Notes: generated from the letters alone by a model not told the origin. A stretch of 64,000 bases of DNA from Mesonia aquimarina (GCF_003667275.1 NZ_RCNV01000003.1:186001-250000); one strand, 5' to 3'; positions 43,944 to 53,034 are shown, counted from the stretch's first letter. Made by a program: numbers and translations.

Positions 43944-44891
43944 CTAGTTAGATTGCGTTACTCTAGCCGAATTAGCCCCGGCCTGGTTAATACTACTTAT
44001 ATTTGGCACATTTCCACTTTGCGAAACTATCGCTGTATTGTCTGCTTCAATTATCCCGCTACTCTTTTGAGAAACACTAGAAATATTGTAATTATCAGTT
44101 TGAGTAACATCTGAAAAATTAGAATGGTTACCCACGCCATTATTCATAGCGCCAGATTGATTGACGAGTGATAAATTGTTATCGCCATTTTGATTGAGTA
44201 ATGATTTATTATAGTTTCCGGTTTGAGTTACAAACTCGCCATTACTATATGGAAATAAAGCAGCATTACTAGCTGAGGTAACCTGCTTACTCTTGATTTT
44301 ATTATGATCTCCTGTCTGAGACAGAACAGAAGTATTACCCTCTGTCGCATTTGGCTTTGCAACCTGTCTTGTAACGATGCGGTTATTATCACCCATCTGC
44401 ATTACATTAGCTGAATTGTTATCAAAAGTTTGTTTTACTCTAGAGAAATTACTCTCACCCATTTGGGTAACATTTGCTAAATTTTGTTCCGCATTACCAT
44501 TAACTCCCTGTCTAATAATAGACTCGTTATCACTTCCGGATTGTAGCACTTTTGCATCATTTCCATCTCCTTCTTGCTTAACTGTAGATTTCTGAACAAG
44601 TGAACCTAAAAGCGGAATACTTACTTGATCTACATCTGCAACGTTATTTTGACCGCTTGCCGTATTTCCTCCAACATTACCAGATTGACTAATAATAGAT
44701 TCATTAAGACCTGATTGATCTACAAATGCTTTATTATTGGTGAACTCTTGATCAATATCACTAACATTATCGCCTGTCTGATTAACTTCAGCTTCGTTTA
44801 AGTTTCCTACTTGATTTACATCGCTGTTGTTTTGAGCAAAGACCACTGCTCCAAACGTTAATGCTACAATATTGATATATACTTTTTTCAT
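43944..44891 (-). CDS. csgA: Curlin-repeat fibre protein (CsgA-like), first gene of the operon
   Basis: A 315-residue secreted protein with signal peptide to VVFAQ and about 22 half-repeats, such as EVNQTGDN, KVLQSGSDNES, NVMQMGDNNRI and LLNQNGDNNLS, ending RVTQSN. Several repeats carry longer loops (PLLGSLVQKS, NAALFPYSNGEF). It is more basic and serine-rich than the next curlin. I start at the ATG 44891, which begins the signal peptide; the frame reaches 44927. It opens the operon, 58 bases ahead of the Asp-rich curlin. Confidence 0.9.
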   Translation of the reverse strand: MKKVYINIVALTFGAVVFAQNNSDVNQVGNLNEAEVNQTGDNVSDIDQEFTNNKAFVDQSGLNESIISQSGNVGGNTASGQNNVADVDQVSIPLLGSLVQKSTVKQEGDGNDAKVLQSGSDNESIIRQGVNGNAEQNLANVTQMGESNFSRVKQTFDNNSANVMQMGDNNRIVTRQVAKPNATEGNTSVLSQTGDHNKIKSKQVTSASNAALFPYSNGEFVTQTGNYNKSLLNQNGDNNLSLVNQSGAMNNGVGNHSNFSDVTQTDNYNISSVSQKSSGIIEADNTAIVSQSGNVPNISSINQAGANSARVTQSN

Positions 44892-45193
44892 GATAAATAA
44901 TGCTATTCTATTTATTTTAAGTTGCAATTGACTTTTTAATTACCCCTTTAAATCTGATACTAAATTACAGCGGCAATTGCCTCATTTAAAAAAAATCATT
45001 TCTTTTTCGACAAAGCGAAAGAAAGAAACGATTAATTACACAAATTCATCATTTTAACCCCTTAACACCTTGTTTTACAGATAATGACAGCATCCGATTA
45101 AATTCATTTTATATAGATTAAGTGACAAACATTCATGTTGAAAAGATCAAAAAAGCAGATTCGTAAAACTTTCATCTAAAAAGTTTAGACATA
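44892..45193. other. AT-rich upstream region of the curli operon (no gene seen)
   Basis: About 300 bases without a credible open frame. It holds the leader and presumably the promoter of the curli operon. I see no perfect -7 box and no clear operator, only AT-rich sequence with a purine-rich GAAAGAAAGAAA stretch near 45018. Confidence 0.4.
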
Positions 45194-45225
45194 AAAAAAG
45201 CTCGAGAAAATTCTCGAGCTTTTTT
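45194..45225 (-). terminator. Terminator after glutamine synthetase III
   Basis: Perfect stem AAAAAAGCTCGAGAA/TTCTCGAGCTTTTTT with a very tight loop, ending in a T-run on the minus strand; 25 bases past the gene stop. Confidence 0.92.
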
Positions 45226-45250
45226 AGTACATAGTTTAAATTACGCTAAT

Positions 45251-47440
45251 TTATCTGGTAAATAGCAACTCTCTATATTTTGTTAGCGGCCATAACTCAT
45301 CATCGATCAATAATTCTAATTTATCACAATGATATCTTATAACATCAAAATAAGGACGAACTTCATTGCAATAAGCAAAAGCTTTGTCTTCCTGATTTTC
45401 TAACTTATTGGCTTTTTTACGCTCATTAATCATTTCAGTGATTCCTTTGTTGATTTTTTCAATATGCGTAGAAACTTCCTCTATTAATGTTAATTGCTCT
45501 GAAGCATGTTTTTTGAAATTAGCTTCACCGTAAATCTCTTTTAAACCTTTTACATTTTCAATCAAAATATTTTGATAACGAATAGCGGTTGGAATTACGT
45601 GATTTCTTGCTATATCTCCTAAAACACGTCCTTCTATTTGAATATGCATTGCATACTCTTCAACTTCAATCTCATGACGAGCTTCAACTTCAACTCTATT
45701 CATCACGCCTAAGCTTTCATACAACTCAATAGTTTTATCAGAAAGTTTAACCTTTAATGCTTCAGGAGTTTTTTTGTTGTTACTTAAACCACGTTTTTCA
45801 GCCTCTTTTTCCCAAGCTTCTCCGTAACCATCACCTTCAAATCTAATTTTCTTAGATTTTTTAATATAATCACGAAGCACATTAAAAATAGCATCGTCTT
45901 TTTTCATCTTCTTCTCCTTGATCAACTGATCAACCTCAACTTTAAACTCTTTTAATTGCTTCGCAACAATAGAATTTAAAACAGTCATTGGATTTGCACA
46001 ATTTGCAGTAGAACCTACCGCTCTAAATTCAAATTTATTTCCAGTGAATGCAAATGGAGAAGTACGATTTCTGTCGGTATTATCTAAAAGAATTTCAGGA
46101 ATTTTACCAACTACATTTAATTTTAATTCTGTTTTTTCTTGTGGTGACAATTTACCATCAGTTACCTTCTCTAGTTCATCTAACACTTCTGTCAACTGTG
46201 AACCTATAAATACAGAAATAATTGCCGGTGGCGCTTCATTGGCTCCTAAACGATGATCATTAGATGCACTTGCAATGGTTGCTCTTAATAACTCTTCATT
46301 CTCATAAACCGCCTTTATAGTATTTATAAAGAAAGTTAAAAACTGAAGATTTTTCATTGGCGTACTCCCTGGACTTAAAAGGTTTACACCTTCACTTGTC
46401 GCTAAAGACCAGTTATTATGTTTACCGCTTCCATTTACACCTGCGAATGGTTTTTCGTGAAATAACACTTTAAAATGATGACGGTCTGCAACTTTTTCCA
46501 TTACATCCATCAGCAACAAATTATGGTCTACTGCTAGGTTTACTTCCTCAAAAATTGGCGCTAACTCAAATTGGTTAGGCGCTACTTCATTGTGACGTGT
46601 TTTTACAGGAATACCTAATAACATGCATTCGTTTTCCATATCGCGCATAAAATTTAATACACGAGAAGGAATAGCTCCAAAATAATGATCATCTAACTGC
46701 TGTCCTTTAGCAGGTGAATGACCTAAAAGTGTTCTTCCAGATAAAGTAATATCCGGACGAGAAGCTGCCAAAGCAGAATCTATTAAGAAATATTCCTGCT
46801 CCCAACCTAAGGTAGCATTTACTTTAGTTACTTTTTTATTGAAATATTTTACAACATCTGTAGCTGCTTGATCTAAACTTTGTAACGAACGTAAAAGTGG
46901 TGCTTTATAGTCTAGCGCCTCTCCTGTATATGACACAAATACAGTAGGAATACAAAGTGTGCTTCCTAATATAAAAGCTGGTGAAGTTGGATCCCAAGCA
47001 GTGTAACCACGTGCTTCAAATGTATTTCTAATTCCTCCGTTAGGGAAACTAGAAGCATCTGGTTCTTGTTGTACTAAAGCGGTACCTCCAAATTTTTCGA
47101 TAGCAGAGCCATCCTCAACCGTTTCAAAAAAAGCATCGTGTTTTTCTGCTGAAGAACCCGTAAGTGGCTGAAACCAGTGCGTGTAGTGTGTAGCTCCTTT
47201 AGAAATCGCCCATTCTTTCATTCCTGTTGAAATATGATCGGCTAAGTTCCGCTCTATTTTAGAACCGTTTTCTATGGCATCCATAACACTTTTATACGAG
47301 TCTTTGGTTAAAAACTGACGCATAACCGGTTCGTTGAATACATTTTTACCGAAAATCTCTGATCTTCTAGCAGGATCTTTAACCTCAATTGGCTGTCTGC
47401 TTAAGGTTTCTTTTAAAGCTTGGAATCTAAGTTTTGACAT
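45251..47440 (-). CDS. glnN: Glutamine synthetase type III
   Basis: A 729-residue GSIII, the large glutamine synthetase typical of Bacteroidota. It shows VFNEPVMRQFLTKDSYKSVM near the start, LGWEQEYFLID (metal ligands), TRHNEVAPNQFELAPIFEE, and NRTSPFAFTGNKFEFRAVGS (active-site Arg region). It condenses glutamate and ammonia. I use the ATG at 47440: the longer frame to 47467 overlaps a perfect -7 box. Confidence 0.97.
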   Translation of the reverse strand: MSKLRFQALKETLSRQPIEVKDPARRSEIFGKNVFNEPVMRQFLTKDSYKSVMDAIENGSKIERNLADHISTGMKEWAISKGATHYTHWFQPLTGSSAEKHDAFFETVEDGSAIEKFGGTALVQQEPDASSFPNGGIRNTFEARGYTAWDPTSPAFILGSTLCIPTVFVSYTGEALDYKAPLLRSLQSLDQAATDVVKYFNKKVTKVNATLGWEQEYFLIDSALAASRPDITLSGRTLLGHSPAKGQQLDDHYFGAIPSRVLNFMRDMENECMLLGIPVKTRHNEVAPNQFELAPIFEEVNLAVDHNLLLMDVMEKVADRHHFKVLFHEKPFAGVNGSGKHNNWSLATSEGVNLLSPGSTPMKNLQFLTFFINTIKAVYENEELLRATIASASNDHRLGANEAPPAIISVFIGSQLTEVLDELEKVTDGKLSPQEKTELKLNVVGKIPEILLDNTDRNRTSPFAFTGNKFEFRAVGSTANCANPMTVLNSIVAKQLKEFKVEVDQLIKEKKMKKDDAIFNVLRDYIKKSKKIRFEGDGYGEAWEKEAEKRGLSNNKKTPEALKVKLSDKTIELYESLGVMNRVEVEARHEIEVEEYAMHIQIEGRVLGDIARNHVIPTAIRYQNILIENVKGLKEIYGEANFKKHASEQLTLIEEVSTHIEKINKGITEMINERKKANKLENQEDKAFAYCNEVRPYFDVIRYHCDKLELLIDDELWPLTKYRELLFTR

Positions 47441-47466
47441 GATTACATTTTGTGTGTTGCAAGGCA

Positions 47467-47474
47467 CAAAAGTA
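47467..47474 (-). promoter_or_regulatory. -7 promoter element for glnN
   Basis: Perfect TACTTTTG on the minus strand, 27 bases ahead of the ATG at 47440. No good -33 TTTG at 19 bases. Confidence 0.55.
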
Positions 47475-47554
47475 GTAATTTTTAAAACACCCCCTTTATT
47501 TAAATCAAATTTTCTGTAAAATTTACATTTTATTAAGATTAACCCCTAAAATTT

Positions 47555-48502
47555 TTAAGAAATAAAAGTTAAACCAATAAATAACGAATATGCCACAAAT
47601 AAAACTAAGCCTTTGTATCGGCTAAATTCAAATCGTTTTGGCAATAAAACTAAAGGTAACAATACAAGTGCAAAACCTAACATCCAAAAAATATCATTAC
47701 TTAACACTTCTTCTGACTGAATATTTATAGGAAGAATAACAGAAGTAATTCCTAAAACTGAGGCAATATTAAAAATATTTGAACCTATCAAGTTTCCTAA
47801 AGAAATTGCTTTTTCTTTTTTAACAGCAGCTATTACAGAAGCTGCTAATTCTGGCACGCTGGTTCCTATGGCAATCATAGTTACCGAAATAACACGCTCA
47901 CTCACCCCCATAATTGTAGCTAAATCTACCGCTCCTTCTACCAACCACTCTGAACCGTAATAAAGCGCTACACCTCCAATAAGTAGCCAAACAATTATTT
48001 TAAACCAAGAAGTGGTTTGTAATTTTTCATCTACCTCTTCGGCAACTACTTCATCTTTTTTACGAGCTCGCTGAATTAAAATCACTAAATAAACGATCAT
48101 AATTCCTATTAATATTAAACCTTCTATTCGAGAAATACTACCTCCTGTATAAAGAAACACATAGAGTAAAAAGGAGAAAAACAACATGACAGGCCAATTC
48201 AGTTTAAAAAAGTCTCTATCTACTGAAATGGATGAGATCATAGCGGTAATACCTAAAACCAAACCAATATTAGCTACGTTAGAGCCAATAACATTTCCTA
48301 AACTGATATCTGAAAAACCATCTAGCGCAGCTTGCAAACTAACCAAGAGTTCTGGCAAAGAAGTTGCAAAAGAAACCACGGTCAAACCAATGACCATAGT
48401 AGAGATGTTTAGTTTAAATGATAAAGCCACTGAAGATCGGACTAAAAACTCTCCACCAACAACCAACAAGGTTAAGCCTAAAATTATAAAAACTCCTGCC
48501 AT
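47555..48502 (-). CDS. Calcium/sodium antiporter (CaCA family, YrbG-like)
   Basis: A 315-residue membrane protein with about ten helices. The two inverted alpha-repeats are clear: SFATSLPELLVSLQAAL with SLGNVIGSNVANIGLVLG (about residues 43-85) and AIGTSVPELAASVIAAV with SLGNLIGSNIFNIASVLG (about 211-255), both with the Glu that binds cation. It exchanges Ca for Na across the inner membrane. A loop near residues 140-160 is charged. Confidence 0.94.
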   Translation of the reverse strand: MAGVFIILGLTLLVVGGEFLVRSSVALSFKLNISTMVIGLTVVSFATSLPELLVSLQAALDGFSDISLGNVIGSNVANIGLVLGITAMISSISVDRDFFKLNWPVMLFFSFLLYVFLYTGGSISRIEGLILIGIMIVYLVILIQRARKKDEVVAEEVDEKLQTTSWFKIIVWLLIGGVALYYGSEWLVEGAVDLATIMGVSERVISVTMIAIGTSVPELAASVIAAVKKEKAISLGNLIGSNIFNIASVLGITSVILPINIQSEEVLSNDIFWMLGFALVLLPLVLLPKRFEFSRYKGLVLFVAYSLFIGLTFIS

Positions 48503-48589
48503 CTATTTTTTTTCGCGAAGATAACATAATTTAATGGCAACAAAATTTTTTGTATTTTAAGCAAAAGAAGATTTAAAAAATAGTTTAAG

Positions 48590-49489
48590 ATGAAAAAAAA
48601 TTGCTTCAATAAATTTTTACTAGTGCTTATTCTTTGTGTATTTTTTTGCGGTTTTACAACTTCGAAGAAATATACATTTAAAAATAATTTAAAAAAAGTA
48701 GAGGTAACGTCTCGTATCTACACTATAAACTCAACAACTACAAATGAAGATTTAGTGTTAATAGAAGAAAATCTGCAGCGTAACCTACAAGGAACTTCAG
48801 TAGAATTCTCGGAAATTAAACGTAATAAAGAGAAAGAGCTTACACATTTAAGCATTAGCACTAAATTTAAAGACGAAAATACATTCAGAAAGAATATTAC
48901 TCTACAAAAAACAAGTGCGTTCCCTATAAAATTATCAGCTAATAATACTGATTTACTCATTCAGCATAAAGATAAAAGTATAACCGCTATTTCTAAAAAC
49001 GGAGTTACTTATAATGAAGAAAAAAGTAATTCCGAAAAATTAGGTGAAAATCCATTATACATTTTTAATGGAAAAAAATTGAATTCAAAAAATAATGAAC
49101 TTTTATTTGAAGCTAAAGATGGCTATTTAAAAATTACTACATACAATCCAGAAGAAGCCATTGCACGATACGGGAACGAGGCTAAAGAAGGTGCTATACG
49201 TATTGAAGAAGTAAAATCAACTAAATTTACCTCACAAAAAACTTTAGTTAACTCAAAACATATTAACGCCATACAATATCCTGATTTAAATAACGATGTA
49301 AAAAACAGTATTAATGGTAAAACAAAACCCTTATTTTTCATTAATGGTAAAAAGGCTACAGGAAAAGAAATAAATCAGCTTGAAGAAAATAATATTGAAA
49401 AAGTAGTTATCTTAAAAGACAAAAACGCTACAAAAAAATATGGTGAGAAGGGTAAAAATGGTGTCGTAGAAATCACCTTGAAAAAATAA
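48590..49489 (+). CDS. Secreted protein with two TonB-plug-like motifs
   Basis: A 299-residue protein with a signal peptide (about residues 1-24). Two copies of a plug-like motif occur: NPLYIFNGKKL...AIARYGNEAKEGAIRI (about 150-205) and KPLFFINGKKATGKEI...ATKKYGEKGKNGVVEI (about 245-297). The pattern is that of TonB-dependent receptor plugs and of C-terminal extensions of Bacteroidota M56/BlaR1-like proteins (PLYIIDGK...YGEKGKNGVI). No barrel or peptidase domain is present, so this is a free plug-like protein of unknown job. Confidence 0.7.
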   Translation: MKKNCFNKFLLVLILCVFFCGFTTSKKYTFKNNLKKVEVTSRIYTINSTTTNEDLVLIEENLQRNLQGTSVEFSEIKRNKEKELTHLSISTKFKDENTFRKNITLQKTSAFPIKLSANNTDLLIQHKDKSITAISKNGVTYNEEKSNSEKLGENPLYIFNGKKLNSKNNELLFEAKDGYLKITTYNPEEAIARYGNEAKEGAIRIEEVKSTKFTSQKTLVNSKHINAIQYPDLNNDVKNSINGKTKPLFFINGKKATGKEINQLEENNIEKVVILKDKNATKKYGEKGKNGVVEITLKK

Positions 49490-49529
49490 ATATGACACCG
49501 TAAAACCTTATAATTTTCTTAAATAGAAG

Positions 49530-49563
49530 ATCCTTAACAAATTAACTATTAAGGATTTTGTAT
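49530..49563 (+). terminator. Terminator after the plug-like protein gene
   Basis: ATCCTTAA/TTAAGGAT with an 11-base loop and a T-rich 3' side. Confidence 0.65.
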
Positions 49564-49579
49564 TTTTAAAATAAAAATC

Positions 49580-49762
49580 ATGGGACTAAAAACACATTTT
49601 TTTAACGGTTTGGCGAAACTCAACAAATTAGTTTTACCTAATTACACCAAGAAAGGCTTAGAATTAGAAAAAGCAACTAAATTGCAGTTAGCGATAATTG
49701 GTTGGAAAGCTTGGGTAACAAAACATGCTGGAAAATCAAATCAAAAATTACTTGAAAGTTAA
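49580..49762 (+). CDS. Conserved small flavobacterial protein
   Basis: A 60-residue basic protein with FFNGLAKLNKLVLPNYTKKGLELEKATKLQLAIIGWKAWVT (pattern LAKLNKLVLP...KATKLQLAIIGWK). I recall very similar short proteins across Flavobacteriaceae, often labelled SsrA-binding protein by automatic pipelines although they lack the SmpB fold. Function unknown. Its stop overlaps the convergent apt gene by 4 bases. Confidence 0.7.
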   Translation: MGLKTHFFNGLAKLNKLVLPNYTKKGLELEKATKLQLAIIGWKAWVTKHAGKSNQKLLES

Positions 49763-50271
49763 TAAGTGATTATAGAGTTAACATCATTTCCACCCAGTTT
49801 ATTTCTACCTTCAAGAAAAGATAATTCTATTAAAAAATTACATTGAATAATTTTACCTCCTAATTTCTCTATCAAATTACATGCAGCTTGAGCTGTACCT
49901 CCGGTAGCTAAAACATCATCGTGAATTAAAATTCTTTCCCCGTTATTTATAGCATCTGTATGAATCTCTAATTCATCGGTACCATATTCTAAATCATAAG
50001 ATGCTTTAGTTGTTGAAAAAGGCAACTTCCCTTTTTTTCTGATAGGCACAAAACCTACGTTTAATTCTTTAGCCAATAATACACCAAAGAAAAAACCCCG
50101 AGATTCAACAGCAGCTACTTTATCAATTTTCTGCTTGTCAAGTTTTTTAATAAATTCAATTAAACAATAATTTACCGCTTCAGGAGATAATAACAAAGGC
50201 GTAATATCTTTATAAGAAATTCCTTGCTTAGGAAAATCAGGAACAATTCGTATATAATCTTGAATATTCAT
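49759..50271 (-). CDS. apt: Adenine phosphoribosyltransferase
   Basis: A 170-residue type I PRTase that makes AMP from adenine and PRPP (purine salvage). Seen: IRIVPDFPKQGISYKDITPLL (PDFP...KDITPLL) at the start, AAVESRGFFFGVLLA (about 53-67) and the PRPP loop ILIHDDVLATGGTAQAAC (about 114-131). Length normal. Cytosolic. Confidence 0.96.
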   Translation of the reverse strand: MNIQDYIRIVPDFPKQGISYKDITPLLLSPEAVNYCLIEFIKKLDKQKIDKVAAVESRGFFFGVLLAKELNVGFVPIRKKGKLPFSTTKASYDLEYGTDELEIHTDAINNGERILIHDDVLATGGTAQAACNLIEKLGGKIIQCNFLIELSFLEGRNKLGGNDVNSIITY

Positions 50272-50342
50272 TATATATTTTTATGTAAATATAACTAGTT
50301 TTAAAAACTAAAAAATAATCATCACGTTTTTTAAAAAAATCT

Positions 50343-50373
50343 TTTGCAGAACTATAAAAAAGCAATATATTTG
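50343..50373 (+). promoter_or_regulatory. Promoter of tRNA-Arg, perfect Bacteroidota consensus
   Basis: -33 TTTG (50343-50346), exactly 19-base spacer, -7 TATATTTG (50366-50373). Start of transcription is expected a few bases before the tRNA at 50385. Confidence 0.85.
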
Positions 50374-50384
50374 CACCCGCAAAA

Positions 50385-50458
50385 GGCCTCGTGGCGCAAC
50401 TGAATAGCGCACCTGATTACGGCTCAGGAGGTTGCAGGTTTGAATCCTGCCGAGGTCA
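50385..50458 (+). tRNA. tRNA-Arg (anticodon ACG)
   Basis: A 74-base cloverleaf: acceptor GGCCTCG/CGAGGTC with one G-U pair, D-stem GCGC/GCGC, anticodon stem CCTGA/TCAGG around TTACGGC (anticodon ACG at 50419-50421) and T-stem GCAGG/CCTGC. Discriminator A at 50458; CCA is not encoded. A34 would need conversion to inosine by TadA to read all CGY/CGA codons. Confidence 0.97.
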
Positions 50459-50464
50459 CAAAAC

Positions 50465-50503
50465 AAAAACGCAATTATCTTACTTATAGATAGTTGCGTT
50501 TTT
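50465..50503 (+). terminator. Terminator after tRNA-Arg
   Basis: Long stem AAAAACGCAATTATCT pairing with AGATAGTTGCGTTTTT (one G-U pair), 7-base loop, T-run. Confidence 0.9.
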
Positions 50504-50528
50504 TTATTGTTTTAATAATTAAGGTAAT

Positions 50529-50566
50529 AAAAAAAAGCACTAAAATAATTCAGTGCTTTTTTTTTT
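50529..50566. terminator. Bidirectional terminator between tRNA-Arg and the third curlin gene
   Basis: AAAAAAAAGCACT/AGTGCTTTTTTTT with a 10-base loop; on the minus strand it follows the curlin stop at 50583. Confidence 0.85.
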
Positions 50567-50582
50567 AAAACCGTTTAAAATA

Positions 50583-51788
50583 TTAGTTATTTTGTTGCGT
50601 TACAGTTGCCATATTTCCATTTCCATTCTGCATTACCGTACTATGCTGATTTTGATTTTTTTGGTTAACGCTAGAAATGTTATTATCTCCTAACTGCTGC
50701 ACTAGCGAGTAATGATTATGTCCTGTTTGGCGTACATTATTTTCATTATCACTCCCTTCTTGATATACTGTAGATTCGCTATCTTGAACAATCTGATAAA
50801 CTTTACTGTAGTTATTATCTCCTATCTGGTCAACATCGGAATTCATTCGTTTTCCTTGCTGCTCATCGTAAGCAAAGTTATTATGTCCCTCTTGGTAAAT
50901 ATTAGAATTTAAACTTTTTCCACGTTGTTCAATTAAGGCACTATTATAAGTGCTCCCGGTCTGCTCAATATAAGCAATTGAACTTCCTGTTCCTCCTGTA
51001 CTTCCACCATTATCTCTATCTTGATCGATAGTTGCCGTGTTTAGATCACTAGTTTGTAAAATTTGTGCTTGGTTTCTTCCATTTTCAGGATTATCATTGT
51101 TTTGATAAATATTAGCCGTGTTATTATTTGCTAATTGATCAATATCTGAATTATTCAACGAACTAGATTGTACGACAGTTGCAGTGTTTCCATTTCCATT
51201 TTGTAAAACATCAGAAGTATTTCTATCTGCTTGAACACCATTCACTGTTAGCTGTGAAGTTGTAGTTGTATTTCCGTCTCCATTTTGTTCAACAATACTC
51301 AAGTTATTTGGTTCAACATCTGCCCCAACAGCTTGGTCAGAACCCTCCTGTGTAATTGTAGCCGTATTACTATCTCCTAATTGATCTATATCTGCTTTAT
51401 TCTCTCCTCCAGATTGGTCTATTGTAGATGTATTTGTATTTCCATCTTGGTAAACATCAGCAATTTGATCATCATTATGCTGTGTAATTGTAGATGTATT
51501 ATTATTTTGCAATTGGGTTACTACAGCTTCGTTATTTCTGTTTTCCCCACTATCACCATCAAACTGATTTACAGTTGATTTATTTGATGCTCCGTTTTGC
51601 GTTACATCTGCTATGTTAGAGAACCCAACTGTATTATTATCCCCCTGAGTTACATTAGACTCATTACTACCGGTTTGATCTACTGTAGCAACGTTATCGT
51701 TACCTACTTGACCTACATTACTATCATTCTGAGCAAAAGTAAATGCCCCAATCATTAGCGCTGCTGCGCTTAAAACTACTTTTTTCAT
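50583..51788 (-). CDS. csgA: Third curlin-repeat fibre protein, outside the curli operon
   Basis: A 401-residue secreted protein with signal peptide to FTFAQ and about 31 half-repeats, e.g. DIDQLGDSNTA, DVLQNGNGNTA, NIYQEGHNNFA, DVDQIGDNNYS, ending TVTQQNN. It is a full curlin with no secretion genes beside it, so it should use the pore encoded at 39224-41878. Its first 40 or so coding bases differ from those of the csgA at 42530 at only a few positions, while the repeats have diverged, pointing to duplication. Own terminator at 50529 and separate regulation are likely. Confidence 0.9.
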   Translation of the reverse strand: MKKVVLSAAALMIGAFTFAQNDSNVGQVGNDNVATVDQTGSNESNVTQGDNNTVGFSNIADVTQNGASNKSTVNQFDGDSGENRNNEAVVTQLQNNNTSTITQHNDDQIADVYQDGNTNTSTIDQSGGENKADIDQLGDSNTATITQEGSDQAVGADVEPNNLSIVEQNGDGNTTTTSQLTVNGVQADRNTSDVLQNGNGNTATVVQSSSLNNSDIDQLANNNTANIYQNNDNPENGRNQAQILQTSDLNTATIDQDRDNGGSTGGTGSSIAYIEQTGSTYNSALIEQRGKSLNSNIYQEGHNNFAYDEQQGKRMNSDVDQIGDNNYSKVYQIVQDSESTVYQEGSDNENNVRQTGHNHYSLVQQLGDNNISSVNQKNQNQHSTVMQNGNGNMATVTQQNN

Positions 51789-51941
51789 GCTATAAGATTT
51801 AAATATTTCTACAGAAATTAATTCTAGTACAAATATGATCTCTAGTCTTTTTTTTAGAAAAAAGAATATAAAATATTTGATGTAAGGTGTTTTTTTACGG
51901 ATAAACGGTTATACAGAAGATTATTCTAAAATACTATTTAC

Positions 51942-52706
51942 TTAACCCCGAATAAACACCGGCTCATTTTCCTTCTCGGTATATTTTTCACTGAATTGGT
52001 AGCCATCATAATCAAACCCTTTAAGATCGTTTAAGCTTTGGGCATCGGTATCAATAATATACCTTGCCATAGAACCGCGTGCTTTTTTTGCGTAAAAACT
52101 GATGATTTTCAACTTCCCATTTTTAAAATCTTTAAAAACCGGTGAAATAACCTCAGCTTTCAATTTATCTAATTGTACTGCTTTACTGTATTCATTACTC
52201 GCTAGGTTGATGAACAGTTCGTCTTTTGTTAATTCTTTATGGAGTGCTTTGGTAATTTTATCTTGCCAAAATTCATATAAATCATTTTTTCGGCCTAGTC
52301 CTAATTTTGTTCCCATTTCTAAGCGATAAGGCTGAATAAGGTCTAAGGGACGTAAAACACCATACATTCCCGATAAAATACGCAAAGTGTCTTGTAACAA
52401 GTCTATCTTATCAGCCGGAATAGAATACGCATCGAGTCCGGTATACACATCGCCGGCAAATAAATAAGCGGCAGGACGTGAATTGGATTGGGTATGTTCT
52501 TCCTGAAAATCTTGGTAACGTGTATAATTTAGATCAGCCAATTTATCGCTTATGCTCATTAAATCGGCAATTTCTTTTTTACTGAAGCGAGAAAGTTTAC
52601 GGTTAATTTTAGCTGCATCTTCCACAAATTGAGGCTGCGTTCCGCGTTGTGTTGGTAAAGTACTTTCTTGATCTAACGATTTTGCCGGTGAAACTACAAT
52701 TTTCAT
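51942..52706 (-). CDS. yaaA: Peroxide stress protein YaaA
   Basis: A 254-residue DUF328/UPF0246 protein, normal length. Seen: [12 protein letters not shown] at the start, [21 protein letters not shown] (about 82-93), [24 protein letters not shown] and C-terminal [17 protein letters not shown]. In E. coli it limits free iron and DNA damage under H2O2. Cytosolic, monocistronic. Catalase elsewhere in the window serves a related need. Confidence 0.96.
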   Translation of the reverse strand: MKIVVSPAKSLDQESTLPTQRGTQPQFVEDAAKINRKLSRFSKKEIADLMSISDKLADLNYTRYQDFQEEHTQSNSRPAAYLFAGDVYTGLDAYSIPADKIDLLQDTLRILSGMYGVLRPLDLIQPYRLEMGTKLGLGRKNDLYEFWQDKITKALHKELTKDELFINLASNEYSKAVQLDKLKAEVISPVFKDFKNGKLKIISFYAKKARGSMARYIIDTDAQSLNDLKGFDYDGYQFSEKYTEKENEPVFIRG

Positions 52707-52823
52707 CTACTGGAATTTTAAGTTTACCGTAAAAATAGAATTTATTGAAGAGATTTTTTAGCTTTTTAATTGTTGTTTTTGCAATATGGCTTTATCTGAA
52801 AATATCCTAATATATAAATTTCC

Positions 52824-52914
52824 GTCACCCTGAACTTGATTCAGGGTCTCACTGATTTAACCATGAGATGCTGAAATCTAAGATTTAACGGAGTTAATCA
52901 AGCTCAGCATAACA
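52824..52914 (+). repeat. Dispersed hairpin repeat, copy 2
   Basis: Begins GTCACCCTGAA; hairpin arms ACCCTGAA/TTCAGGGT with loop CTTGA at 52827-52847; ends with CAGCATAACAG. Most of the 360-base gap between yaaA and rluD (52707-53066) is this repeat plus the structured element at 52971. Confidence 0.8.
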
Positions 52915-52970
52915 GTATTTAAAAAATACAATTTATTGTACTAAAAAATCGAGAAAGTTTATTAGCAATA

Positions 52971-53034
52971 GGGATAGCAGCGGCATCCTTTTTTTTCTTT
53001 CATAAATGGCAAAAAAAGATATAGCGGATAGCCC
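52971..53034. ncRNA. Long imperfect hairpin, possible Flavo-1-like RNA element
   Basis: GGGATAGCAGCGGCATCC (52971-52988) faces GATATAGCGGATAGCCC (53018-53034). Watson-Crick pairs alternate with single purine-purine mismatches, and a T9 run faces an A7 run below the loop. I recall near-identical sequences (AGCAGCGG...AGCGGATAGCCCG) downstream of many flavobacterial genes, perhaps the Flavo-1 RNA motif; I cannot confirm the name. It starts 33 bases after the rluD stop on the minus strand, so strand is open. Confidence 0.45.

Noticed and set aside
42530-44891. Periodic DNA in the curlin genes, resembling a CRISPR or tandem array
   Set aside because: The periodicity is in protein (11-residue QxGxxN units); DNA units are divergent and in one long reading frame.
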